NCBI GenBank assembly: GCA_018673915.1
Contig: JABHBK010000067.1
Location: 187,292 to 251,291 of the forward strand
Reading direction: 5' to 3'
DNA length: 64,000 nt
DNA from: Nitrospina sp.
GTDB taxonomy: Bacteria > Nitrospinota > Nitrospinia > Nitrospinales > VA-1
Below, one piece after another: positions 26,710 through 34,935 of this stretch; the first letter of the stretch is position 1, and the number at the start of each line of letters is the position of its first letter. The position numbers and the translations under genes are program-made. The notes beneath the pieces were generated by a model. That model ran no database searches. It was not told where the DNA came from and saw only the letters and a program-made list of their open reading frames with translations.

Positions 26710-28227
26710 TTAGTTGAGTCGATAAATTTGGCGGTATTTATTTTTCAAATAAACCAAAAAACTATCTGGATTCAAGTTTTCTCCCGTCACCTGCTTAACC
26801 AAAGCGGGTACAGATAACAACCTACCATGCTGATGGATTTGAGAACCCAGCCATTTTCGCACGGGAGCAAAGTTTCCCATCTCAATTTGTTTTTCCATGT
26901 CAGGCTTAGCGCGGATTAATGCCTGATAAAACTGGCTGGCATAAACAGCTCCCAATGTATAAGAAGGGAAGTAGCCAAAAGCTCCCCCACTCCAATGAGT
27001 ATCCTGCAAAACTCCGAGCGTATCTGTGGGGGGTTCCACGCCTAAATACTCCTTCATTTTAGCATTCCATATCCCCGGCAAATGCTCAACATTAATAGAT
27101 CCATCAAATAGACCCTTTTCCAACTCATACCGCAGAATGACATGCATGGGATAAGTTACTTCATCCGCTTCTACTCTGATTAGTGAGGGCCCACTTACAT
27201 TCACCGCCTCATAGAAGCGTTCGGGTTGTACTCCTTCAAAGTTCTGCGGAAATGTTTCGGCAATTAGTGGAAGATAATACGCGCAAAATTGTTTTCCCTG
27301 GCCTATCATTCGTTCCCAAAACAGAGATTGGGATTCATGGATGGCCATGGTAAGTGCTTCCGATACGGGTAAATCACGACCCTCTTGCATGCGCCCTTGC
27401 TCATAAAGTCCGTGGCCTGTTTCATGAATGACTGCATATAAAGATTCGACAAAGTTGTCGGTTCGGTAGCGAGTGGTGATGCGAACATCTGTAGGGTGAC
27501 TCCCACCACAAAAAGGATGCACCGAAACATCCATTCGCCCCTGATCAAACATAAAGCCCATATCTTCACTAATTTTTCTTCCTAACGCTTCCTGCTTTTC
27601 AAGAGGAAAATGTCCAGATAAGAAACCAGCGTCTGGCTTATATCCAGATTCTTCGATTGCCTTAATCAATGGAATAAGTTCTGCCTTAAGTTTTTCAAAA
27701 ATCGGGGTGATATCTTTTTGAGTGGTACCTCTTTCATAAAGATCAATATTTGCATCATAAGGTTCCAAGTCGGGGAAAACGTAACCGGCCCATTTAATTT
27801 TCAAATCCACCAGACGCTTTAAAACAGGCGCAAAATCTGAAAACTTGTTTTCAGAGCGAGCTTTCACCCAAACCAAGTGTGCACGGGAAGATAATTCGGC
27901 CAATTCCGTAACAAGAGCTTTGGGAACCTGTGTCGCCATGTCGAATTCACGACGAGCTTCGCGAATATTGCACCATTCAAAAGAGCTGAATTCACTTTCA
28001 TCGGCTTGGGAGAGTTTATCTAGTAGCTTCCCCATTTCTGGGCTAGAGGATTTTTCGTGCAGAATTCCCGCCAGAGTTCCAAGTTGTTGAGCACGAGATT
28101 CTGAAGCACCGACAGGCATTATGACTTCCTGGTCCCAATGTAAAATACCCATGACTCCGCCCAAGCGACTGTTCTCTTGTAAATAATGCACCAACTCATA
28201 ATAATTTTCTTTTATTCCTTCTAACAT
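26710..28227 (-). CDS. M32-family metallocarboxypeptidase (Taq carboxypeptidase type)
   Basis: The zinc motif is HETGHGLYEQG (HEXXH), with downstream EGVQPERFYEAVN and the M32 signatures HWDQEVIMP, DVRITTRY and HESQSLFWE. The ORF track starts at a TTG (28287) that would overlap the neighbouring lipoprotein gene. I choose the ATG at 28227 (505 residues), which matches the family length (~500) and begins MLEGIKENYYEL. The enzyme removes C-terminal residues from peptides in the cytoplasm. It lies downstream of the glycine-zipper lipoprotein gene. Confidence 0.93.
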   Translation of the reverse strand: MLEGIKENYYELVHYLQENSRLGGVMGILHWDQEVIMPVGASESRAQQLGTLAGILHEKSSSPEMGKLLDKLSQADESEFSSFEWCNIREARREFDMATQVPKALVTELAELSSRAHLVWVKARSENKFSDFAPVLKRLVDLKIKWAGYVFPDLEPYDANIDLYERGTTQKDITPIFEKLKAELIPLIKAIEESGYKPDAGFLSGHFPLEKQEALGRKISEDMGFMFDQGRMDVSVHPFCGGSHPTDVRITTRYRTDNFVESLYAVIHETGHGLYEQGRMQEGRDLPVSEALTMAIHESQSLFWERMIGQGKQFCAYYLPLIAETFPQNFEGVQPERFYEAVNVSGPSLIRVEADEVTYPMHVILRYELEKGLFDGSINVEHLPGIWNAKMKEYLGVEPPTDTLGVLQDTHWSGGAFGYFPSYTLGAVYASQFYQALIRAKPDMEKQIEMGNFAPVRKWLGSQIHQHGRLLSVPALVKQVTGENLNPDSFLVYLKNKYRQIYRLN

Positions 28228-28264
28228 TCTATTTGCAGCCTCAAAATATTTAAATATAATTTTA

Positions 28265-28726
28265 TTATTTAATTTGATCCCTAACAATTCTCACTTTACC
28301 TGAATCCATAATCAGGACCCGCTCTCCGGCTTTTAGTTCCTCGTCATTAACCTGGACCACCACATAGGGCTCTCCCTCGTCAGGCTGGATGATGAACTCT
28401 GAGGCAGACCCGCTGGTAATTAAATCTTCAGTGGCAGTACCTACCAATCCACCTACCACCGCACCCCCTAAGGCACCTAAAGCGCGGGTCGCTGTATTTC
28501 CTCCCAACGTCGACCCCGCAAGACCGCCGGCTGTTGCTCCTGCCACTGCCCCGGCACCAGATTCGGTTCCTTTGATCTCAACATCTCTGACTGATAGAAT
28601 AACTCCTTTTTTAAAGTATTCAGGCGAACCCATTTCAGATCTTTCATAGGTCGAACCAGAATGAAGTGAACAACCTGAAACAATAAAGACAATACCTGCC
28701 AAAAGAAAACTCATCTTTTTATACAT
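28265..28726 (-). CDS. Glycine-zipper outer-membrane lipoprotein
   Basis: A 153-residue lipoprotein precursor. The signal ends in the lipobox FIVSGCSLHSG (lipidated Cys ~19). The middle holds a Gly/Ala-rich glycine-zipper stretch (GAGAVAGATAGGLAGSTLGG... GALGGAVVGGLVGTA) as in SlyB/Pcp-type lipoproteins. A beta-rich C-terminus with YVVVQVNDEELKAGERVLIM follows. Such proteins are thought to oligomerise in the outer membrane and stabilise it. It is divergent from the small ferritin-like gene, sharing a 131-base intergenic region. Confidence 0.9.
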   Translation of the reverse strand: MYKKMSFLLAGIVFIVSGCSLHSGSTYERSEMGSPEYFKKGVILSVRDVEIKGTESGAGAVAGATAGGLAGSTLGGNTATRALGALGGAVVGGLVGTATEDLITSGSASEFIIQPDEGEPYVVVQVNDEELKAGERVLIMDSGKVRIVRDQIK

Positions 28727-28755
28727 GGCCTACTCCAAATAATGGTACATAACTC

Positions 28756-28764
28756 TGGTATAAT
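28756..28764 (+). promoter_or_regulatory. Extended -10 promoter candidate for the small ferritin-like gene
   Basis: TGG-TATAAT is a consensus extended -10 element (no good -35), about 93 bases upstream of the ATG at 28858. The inverted repeat 28776-28804 lies just downstream, where transcription would begin. Confidence 0.45.
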
Positions 28765-28775
28765 TCAGGAAATTA

Positions 28776-28804
28776 TTAGTAGTTATATAAAAAAGAACTA
28801 CTAA
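28776..28804. repeat. Perfect 9-bp inverted repeat in the leader of the small ferritin-like gene
   Basis: TTAGTAGTT and AACTACTAA flank an 11-base A-rich loop. The repeat directly follows the putative start site. It could be a regulator-binding operator or an RNA stem in the leader. Confidence 0.5.
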
Positions 28805-28857
28805 AATGTTTTTATATTTAAATTTCTATTTCAATTTTATCAAATTCTGAGGGGTAT

Positions 28858-29103
28858 ATGGAAAACAATAAGGAAACCCGGGCAACAATAGAATCCCGTT
28901 TGGATGTTTTGCGTAAAGGTATTATCAGTGAAGAAAATTCCGTGAACTATTACAATACTCTCATTGATAAAACTCCTGAGGATTCCGAGGCCAATATAGG
29001 AATGCGTCGTATGTATATTGATTTGATGGCTGAAGAGAAAAAGCATGTAGAACGTTTTCAAGAACTGATTTTGAAATGGGAACAAAATCTTAAAGAAGTT
29101 TAG
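28858..29103 (+). CDS. Small ferritin/rubrerythrin-like helical protein (half four-helix bundle)
   Basis: An 81-residue all-helical protein behind a strong GAGGGG ribosome binding site. The pattern SEENSVNYYNTLI (Glu and Tyr on one face), then a turn, then LMAEEKKHVERFQELI (E-x2-H) is the E/ExxH arrangement of rubrerythrin/ferritin-like di-iron proteins. Only two helices are present, so a dimer would be needed to build a four-helix bundle. It could bind iron and buffer or detoxify it; its position ~220 bases upstream of the iron permease operon fits. The similarity is by pattern only. Confidence 0.6.
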   Translation: MENNKETRATIESRLDVLRKGIISEENSVNYYNTLIDKTPEDSEANIGMRRMYIDLMAEEKKHVERFQELILKWEQNLKEV

Positions 29104-29218
29104 AATATCTCTATGTTTGATATTAAATATTCTGTATTTTCGCCAAAATTCCCGCATTTTACTGTAGACCGTTAAAATCCCACTTAAAAACTCTAGTTTT
29201 ATCCAATTATTCCTTTTC

Positions 29219-29247
29219 TTGACATTTTAAAGACTTTCCCTTATTAT
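29219..29247 (+). promoter_or_regulatory. Strong sigma-70 promoter of the iron operon
   Basis: Perfect TTGACA (29219-29224), 17-base spacer, TATTAT (29242-29247; five of six consensus bases). The likely start site falls inside the adjacent Fur-box match. Confidence 0.75.
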
Positions 29248-29248
29248 T

Positions 29249-29267
29249 GATAACCATTCTCATTATT
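29249..29267 (+). promoter_or_regulatory. Probable Fur box
   Basis: GATAACCATTCTCATTATT matches the 19-base Fur consensus GATAATGATAATCATTATC at 14 of 19 positions. It starts one base after the -10 element, exactly where a repressor would block transcription. The downstream gene encodes an iron permease, which is consistent. Confidence 0.7.
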
Positions 29268-29324
29268 ATTAAGAAAGCATTTTATAAAACTCTAATACTA
29301 TCAACCCCCTAAGACTCAAACATC

Positions 29325-31475
29325 ATGCCACCTGTGGAAACCGTATTGCCTCATAGATCTGATAATCCAATTTTGAAGCTGGTCTTATTTTTATTACTCA
29401 CTCAGGTCTTCTGGTTCCCCAATCAAGCCAAAGCGACTAATCAAGCCACCATAGACAGAACAAAAAAAATTGTCATGATGTTGAATATAGCCGCCAAAGA
29501 ATTTGAAGAAGGTGTGGTAGACGGAAAAATTGTCGTTGCTCCAGAATATGAAGAAAGCCAGGTATTTTTGCAACAGGCGATCGAAAGATTTGAACGGATA
29601 TCACCAGAAATATCAGATCCTCTGAAAGCCGAGGAAATTAAAAAGCGATTCATCAATATGATGGCTTTGGTCAAAAGCAAAGTTGATTCCCAAAAAATAT
29701 GGGAGGAAGTCAATGCAATCAATTCAGAGTTGTTAACAACTTTTAATATTGAAATCAATAAAACACCTATTACGCCGGTATCTCTGACTAATGGGGAAAA
29801 AATATTTGAAAATAATTGTTCGGTTTGCCACGGTCTAAAAGGGAATGGTGATGGCCCCATGGCCAGCCAATTTGACCCCTCCCCTGCCGTTTTATCCAAT
29901 CCAAAACTTACTGGGGACGCAAACACTACAGCTTACGATAACTTTGAAGTAATTAATGTTGGCATTGCTAATACCGCGATGATTGCATGGGCTGGACTTC
30001 TCTCGGAAAACCAAATTTGGGATGTTACCTATTACCTCAGAACATTTTCCAATGCAAACTTACAGCTCCCTCCCGTAAACCTTGATTTGGCTGCTATAGA
30101 GTCTTCAGAGGATATTGGCCTAGCCGAGCAGGTTGTGAACGAGGTCAGAGAAGTTCTTGACAGAAGTTTAGTCACCTATAAAACAGGCCAAGTAGAAAAT
30201 GCCGCAGAATTGGCTTTTGATGCATATCTAGCGTATGAAAAAATTGAGTCGAATCTTATTACTAAAGACCGAGACCTGGGAGTGAATCTGGAATCGGCCT
30301 TTAGTCGCTATCGGGGAGAAATAAAACGTAACGCGCCTTTGGAGCAGGTGGAATCCCTTCATAAAGAAATTAACCTGAATCTTTTAAAAGGTTTGGAACT
30401 ACTCAAAAATGAAGTCGGTTTTACGGGTATGTTCTTCCAGTCTTTCTCCATCATCGTTCGTGAAGGCTTTGAGGCGATTCTTATCATAGCAGCGCTTATC
30501 GCATTTTTAGTTAAATCACGCAATCAGGCTCGGGTTAAATCCATTCACATCGGCGTTGTGGTGGGCATTCTTGCCAGTTTTGCAACGGCCTATATTATTC
30601 ATGAAGTTCTTCACCTGAGCATGGCGAGTCAGGAAGTTCTTGAAGGCTGGATCATGCTGATAGCCGTTGCTGTCCTATTCTCAGTCAGTTATTGGTTGGT
30701 ATCTAAAATTGATAACAAAAGGTGGCAGGAATACATAAACAAACAAATGCGCGGAGCCCTGTCCAAGGGAAATACTTTCACCTTAGGAGCAGTGGCATTC
30801 ATATCAGTTTATCGTGAAGGATTCGAAACCGTTCTTTTTTATAAAGCTCTCTTCTTATATGCCGGTGATTCTACAGGAGGGATCATACCTGGGTTTCTGG
30901 CCGGTTGCGTAGTTTTGGCATTAATATTCTACTTGATCAACACATTGGGAATGAGAATTCCTATTAAATGGTTTTTTGGGTTCACCAGTGTACTGCTGTA
31001 TTACATGGCGTTTACTTTCATGGGAAAAGGAATTCATGAATTACAAATGGGCGAGCAGATTTCCATGACATCCGCAGATATTTTACCCAGTCTTTCCTGG
31101 CTAGGCATGTACCCAACATGGGAAACATTCATAGGCCAGGCAGTGTTGTTTGCGGCATTTGTTTTTGCACTGGTTTACACTTTTATCATTAAGGCTGAGC
31201 TGGGTGCCACTCAATTAAAAGAAGAAACCTCTCAACTACAAGGCAACATCACCCAAGTGCATGACCTGGTAGAACATATTTCTCATCATGCAAAACGTTG
31301 CGAAGTATTCTTAAAAGATACTCCCGATCAGGATTTGCAGGAGCTTTCTGGACATTTAAAAGAAATAGATATCAAGATCCACGAACTTTTTGGGCATGTA
31401 AAATACGTGGAAAACCAACTTCAAGATGAGTATGAGAAGCTGGCCAAGAAGGCCTTTGAGGCCAAACAAAATTAG
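29325..31475 (+). CDS. Cytochrome c-FTR1 iron permease fusion with His/Cys-rich cytoplasmic tail
   Basis: 716 residues. Signal/anchor (~15-37) is followed by a periplasmic helical region, then a cytochrome c domain with CSVCH heme site at 165-169 and [12 protein letters not shown] second periplasmic helical stretch leads into an FTR1-type ferric permease from about residue 365, which has two REGFE iron-transport motifs (about 378 and 497) and seven predicted helices. The tail (from ~645) carries repeated His and one Cys. FTR1 moves Fe3+ while the heme domain probably takes part in Fe2+ oxidation. The tail is shared with the next gene (see findings). It starts an operon behind a Fur-type promoter. 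Confidence 0.92.
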   Translation: MPPVETVLPHRSDNPILKLVLFLLLTQVFWFPNQAKATNQATIDRTKKIVMMLNIAAKEFEEGVVDGKIVVAPEYEESQVFLQQAIERFERISPEISDPLKAEEIKKRFINMMALVKSKVDSQKIWEEVNAINSELLTTFNIEINKTPITPVSLTNGEKIFENNCSVCHGLKGNGDGPMASQFDPSPAVLSNPKLTGDANTTAYDNFEVINVGIANTAMIAWAGLLSENQIWDVTYYLRTFSNANLQLPPVNLDLAAIESSEDIGLAEQVVNEVREVLDRSLVTYKTGQVENAAELAFDAYLAYEKIESNLITKDRDLGVNLESAFSRYRGEIKRNAPLEQVESLHKEINLNLLKGLELLKNEVGFTGMFFQSFSIIVREGFEAILIIAALIAFLVKSRNQARVKSIHIGVVVGILASFATAYIIHEVLHLSMASQEVLEGWIMLIAVAVLFSVSYWLVSKIDNKRWQEYINKQMRGALSKGNTFTLGAVAFISVYREGFETVLFYKALFLYAGDSTGGIIPGFLAGCVVLALIFYLINTLGMRIPIKWFFGFTSVLLYYMAFTFMGKGIHELQMGEQISMTSADILPSLSWLGMYPTWETFIGQAVLFAAFVFALVYTFIIKAELGATQLKEETSQLQGNITQVHDLVEHISHHAKRCEVFLKDTPDQDLQELSGHLKEIDIKIHELFGHVKYVENQLQDEYEKLAKKAFEAKQN

Positions 31476-31483
31476 GCGTTCCC

Positions 31484-33025
31484 TTGAATATTCGCTTATT
31501 TAAAAATACACGTGTCATCCACAAATGGGTTGGAATCCTTTTTGCCGTATTTATACTAATTCTTTCAGTTTCCGGCTTTCTATTAATGCACCCGGAAGAA
31601 TTTGGAATTGAGAAGGCCCAAATTAGCGGAAAATATTTACCTGCTAAATATTTCAAAGTCCATCAAGCCCGCCGTCGTATTCAGTCCCTGATTACACACC
31701 CCACTGACAAGCAGACTATATATGCAGGAACGGATATCGGGATTTATAGATCTCAGGATGGCGGCAAAACCTGGCTTCAAACCAATCAAGGATTGTTTGA
31801 CCAGGATATTCGTTCCCTTGTCATTGATCCTAAAAATTCCAGCACAGTTTATGCAGGGACCGGTCACGGCATATTTAAATCTGAGGATGCTGGGAATACT
31901 TGGAGCGACTGGTTTGATGAGTCAGCGGGTTTAACCCATTCCGGAATTCATGAAATTATTCTACATCCTGTAAATCCGGAAATTCTATTTGCCGCTACAG
32001 ATGGGGGAGTTTACCAATCTCTTGATGCCGGGGAGAGCTGGGAAACGGTGTTTTCTGGGTACTCGATCAACCTTATAGAATTTTCTGCATCCAACCCAGA
32101 TATCCTTTATGCTTCCGGAGCAAATGGGATTTTTCGTAGCAAAACTCGAGGGCAGGATTGGACTCGAGTCTGGGAAAATGTATTGCCTCCCGTAAGCCAG
32201 TTGATATCCCTCAATACCGACCCTGAATTTCTCTATTCCGGCACACAGACCGGGCTTTACAAGTCCTTTAATGGGGGCCGGAACTGGGTTCAAGACCCTG
32301 CTTTCAAGAGAATTCCTCTCAACGCAATTTTTGTAAACTCGTCTAACCAATCAAAAATTTATGCAGGCAGTGGAGCAAAAATTTTTTCAAGCAAGAATGG
32401 TGGAGATTCATGGGAAAACCTTTCCTCTCTCACTCAAATAATTAATGAGGATTCAGGAACATCCATTGACATTAAAATTAATAAGATCGTCAGTTTAGAT
32501 AAAAAAACTTTATTCGTAGGCACATCATCGGGACTGTATTTTTCTGAAGATGAAGGCGAGGTTTGGAAGAATATAGATTTGAGTGGAGCCGCCAATCAAC
32601 TATCGCCCGATGAAATGAAAATGGATGTTGTGAAACTGATAACCGAGATTCACAACGGGAGATTTTTTGGGTCTTATTTTTTTATGCTGGTAGATTTGGC
32701 AACTATCGGAATTGTGTTCCTGACTCTATCCGGTATTCTGATTGCTTACTACCGAACTAAAGTTAAGAACAGAAAAAAAATAGTGGGAGACCTGGCCGCT
32801 GACCGTGCAATCGAGTTAACTGAAACTACCGATGAACTTTCCAGCGAAAGTCATGAAATTCATGACATGATAGCGCACATCACCGAACACATTGAAAAAT
32901 GCCAATTGGTTTATATGGATCAAGAAAAAAAAGAAATAGAAGAAATCAGCCGACACCTGAATACTCTGGATAAAAAAATGCACCGGCTGATGGAGAATCT
33001 GGGGGAGTTGGAAAAGACCGATTAA
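31484..33025 (+). CDS. Membrane protein with periplasmic beta-propeller (Asp-box repeats) between PepSY-like helices
   Basis: 513 residues. TM1 (about 12-34, HKWVGILFAVFILILSVSGFLLM) and TM2 (about 395-418, VDLATIGIVFLTLSGILIAYY) resemble the helices of PepSY-associated iron-reductase proteins. Between them, about 60-370, are at least six sortilin/BNR-type Asp-box repeats (SQDGGKTW, SEDAGNTW, SLDAGESW, SFNGGRNW, SKNGGDSW, SEDEGEVW), which form a periplasmic beta-propeller. The cytoplasmic end (459-513) is the same His/Cys tail as in the preceding FTR1 protein. It follows FTR1 after 8 bases (TTG start, weak ribosome binding site), so it is probably a partner that binds or presents substrate. 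No catalytic motif is seen. Confidence 0.8.
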   Translation: MNIRLFKNTRVIHKWVGILFAVFILILSVSGFLLMHPEEFGIEKAQISGKYLPAKYFKVHQARRRIQSLITHPTDKQTIYAGTDIGIYRSQDGGKTWLQTNQGLFDQDIRSLVIDPKNSSTVYAGTGHGIFKSEDAGNTWSDWFDESAGLTHSGIHEIILHPVNPEILFAATDGGVYQSLDAGESWETVFSGYSINLIEFSASNPDILYASGANGIFRSKTRGQDWTRVWENVLPPVSQLISLNTDPEFLYSGTQTGLYKSFNGGRNWVQDPAFKRIPLNAIFVNSSNQSKIYAGSGAKIFSSKNGGDSWENLSSLTQIINEDSGTSIDIKINKIVSLDKKTLFVGTSSGLYFSEDEGEVWKNIDLSGAANQLSPDEMKMDVVKLITEIHNGRFFGSYFFMLVDLATIGIVFLTLSGILIAYYRTKVKNRKKIVGDLAADRAIELTETTDELSSESHEIHDMIAHITEHIEKCQLVYMDQEKKEIEEISRHLNTLDKKMHRLMENLGELEKTD

Positions 33026-33288
33026 TGGATATATCGTTTTTCTTTGCTTTTGGAGTTGGTAGATAAAGCCTGATCGCGATTGAGCATATCCATCTTCTTA
33101 TATTCTTCCCAGTTGTCTCGAAACAAGTTGAAGCCAACATAGTCCAAGGCTTGCATGATTTCAAGTTCTGAGATCTTACCTTCGCCGCCGTCTACATCAC
33201 GAATCGCCTCTTCCAACTGTTCGCATAGGCCAGCAAACCGCTCTTCATCCTCAAACATCATAAAGTCTTTCATAAAATCAAAGGTCAT
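33022..33288 (-). CDS. Hypothetical small acidic protein (88 aa)
   Basis: No recognised family. A hydrophilic, largely helical protein with acidic middle (EQLEEAIRDVDGGEGKISELEIMQALDYVGFNLF) and a basic Ser/Lys-rich end. The helix-loop-helix flavour around DVDGGEGKISELE is reminiscent of an EF-hand (D-x-D-x-G) loop, but one copy only. It overlaps the end of the convergent propeller gene by 4 bases and lies 14 bases downstream of the KDPG-aldolase gene on the same strand. Confidence 0.55.
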   Translation of the reverse strand: MTFDFMKDFMMFEDEERFAGLCEQLEEAIRDVDGGEGKISELEIMQALDYVGFNLFRDNWEEYKKMDMLNRDQALSTNSKSKEKRYIH

Positions 33289-33302
33289 TCTTGTTTCTCT
33301 CT

Positions 33303-33977
33303 TTAGTTTGAGTGATTCGCTAAATCAATATTGTCTATATTAGAATAGTTTTTATTAACTGCAAACATAAATTCTTCAATATCTTTTTGCATGGCATTAT
33401 ATTCCCGGTTTGCCATTCGGCTTAGAGAAAATATCGAACCCCCTAAAGCCACGGCAGAGGCTCCAGCAGAAAAGTATTCTGAGATATTCTTAGGCCCCAC
33501 ACCCCCCACTGCCATTAGCTTGATTTGCTCAAACGGGCCTTTTAAGACTTTAAAATAACTTGGCCCCATTTGTGAGGCAGGAAAAACTTTTACCATTGTC
33601 GCGCCTGAACTCCAGGCTTTTGCAATTTCAGTAGGAGTAAGAGCACCAGGGAAAAAGGCAAGATTATTCTTAACGCAGTACTCGGCAACGCTGTCATTCA
33701 AGTCTGGAGCCACAATAAATTTTGCTCCAGCATCCACGGCCCTCTTGGCTGCCTCAGCGGATAAAACTGTTCCAGCACCTATACAGAAATCGGGAAACTG
33801 CTCGACAGCCTTTTTGATTAGGGGAAACGCACCAGGGGTATTGAGCGTGATCTCAAGAAAACGGAGTCCTCCTGAGAATGCTGCTTCCAGCACACCGGCA
33901 AGGGACACCTCATCAACCCCGCGGAGGATACCCACAACAGGTTTTTGCTCAAAAAGAGTTAAATCAAATCCTGCCAT
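33303..33977 (-). CDS. eda: KDPG/KHG-family aldolase
   Basis: A 224-residue class I aldolase of the Eda family. Catalytic Glu is in LEITLNTPG, the GAGTVLS motif follows, the proton-relay FFPGALTPTE segment comes next, and the Schiff-base Lys is in MVKVFPAS; the barrel ends with VGGVGPKNISEY and ALGGSIFS. It splits 2-keto-3-deoxy-6-phosphogluconate or a similar 2-keto-4-hydroxy acid to pyruvate. No Entner-Doudoroff dehydratase is nearby; the upstream neighbour (7 bases) is a DRE-TIM aldolase. Together they may serve a non-glycolytic aldol step. Substrate therefore remains open. Confidence 0.88.
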   Translation of the reverse strand: MAGFDLTLFEQKPVVGILRGVDEVSLAGVLEAAFSGGLRFLEITLNTPGAFPLIKKAVEQFPDFCIGAGTVLSAEAAKRAVDAGAKFIVAPDLNDSVAEYCVKNNLAFFPGALTPTEIAKAWSSGATMVKVFPASQMGPSYFKVLKGPFEQIKLMAVGGVGPKNISEYFSAGASAVALGGSIFSLSRMANREYNAMQKDIEEFMFAVNKNYSNIDNIDLANHSN

Positions 33978-33984
33978 GAAAGGT

Positions 33985-34935
33985 TTAGACGTTGGCTTCT
34001 GAAGTTAGTTTCTCATAGAAATTCAGGTATTCATCTTTTTGATCAGAGTTTCTGATCTTCATTCCTGCACGCGGGTGCAAGTCCAGAATTCCTGTAATCA
34101 TATAAGGAATGGTATAACCCCACTCAATACTGTTACGTAATTCCACAAAGTCACTTTCCAATACTTCCAGAATGGGTCGGATATCAAATTTCGGATTCTT
34201 CAAAAATCCTAACAACAATTCCAGCGGACAGTTTCCAGCCGCTCTTCCAATTCCCCAAATAGTCCCATCCAGATAGTTGATATTCTGGATAACCGATTCA
34301 ATGGTGTTAGCAAATGCCAGTTGCTGGTTGTTGTGTGCATGAATTCCAAGTTCTCGACTGGGAAGTGCCGCTCTATATTTTTTGGCCAGATAAGCTATCT
34401 GCTCTGAATATAATGCTCCAAAGCTATCAACCAGATAAACAACATCAACAGCACTTTCTTTTTCAATCTGCTGCAGTGCCTCGTCCAACTCTGGCTCTCG
34501 AGAATGTGATACAGCCATAATATTAATAGTGGTTTCATACCCTTTAGCATTAAACGTATTGACCAGATCAATGGCCTTGTCAATATCCTTAACGTATGAG
34601 GCAACCCGGATCATGTCCACATAACTTTCAGATTTTGGAATCAAGGCATTAGGATCAAAACGTCCGATATCGGCCATGACAGATAATTTACAATTTGGCT
34701 CGGTATCCCCAATAACATTTTCCAGGTCTTTTTCAGAGCAAAATTTCATTGGGCCAAATTCGCCACGCTTAAACTGATTTTCATCGGCTTTATATCCTAG
34801 CTCGATGTAGTCAACGCCTGATTTATTAACTGCTTGGAAAACTCGGCGAACTAAATCATCGCTAAACAAATGATTATTCATCAAGCCACCATCACGAATT
34901 GTGCAATCTAGTACTTTTATTTCTTTTCGGAACAT
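33985..34935 (-). CDS. DRE-TIM metallolyase family aldolase (HMGL/4-hydroxy-2-oxovalerate aldolase-like)
   Basis: A 316-residue TIM-barrel protein. The first strand carries LDCTIRDGGLMNN (metal and substrate site). YIELGYKADE, VYLVDSFGALY and the metal-binding HAHNNQQLAFANT follow, then GRAAGNCPLELLLG. This is the aldolase subgroup related to MhpE and nikkomycin/LPS-associated aldolases, acting with a divalent metal on a 2-oxo acid. The Shine-Dalgarno GGGAG lies 10 bases upstream. Coupled to the KDPG-type aldolase gene; exact reaction unknown. Confidence 0.86.
   Translation of the reverse strand: MFRKEIKVLDCTIRDGGLMNNHLFSDDLVRRVFQAVNKSGVDYIELGYKADENQFKRGEFGPMKFCSEKDLENVIGDTEPNCKLSVMADIGRFDPNALIPKSESYVDMIRVASYVKDIDKAIDLVNTFNAKGYETTINIMAVSHSREPELDEALQQIEKESAVDVVYLVDSFGALYSEQIAYLAKKYRAALPSRELGIHAHNNQQLAFANTIESVIQNINYLDGTIWGIGRAAGNCPLELLLGFLKNPKFDIRPILEVLESDFVELRNSIEWGYTIPYMITGILDLHPRAGMKIRNSDQKDEYLNFYEKLTSEANV

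Noticed and set aside
28228-28287. TTG start of the M32 peptidase in the ORF track
   Set aside because: It overlaps the adjacent lipoprotein gene and adds an unsupported 20-residue extension; ATG at 28227 is preferred.
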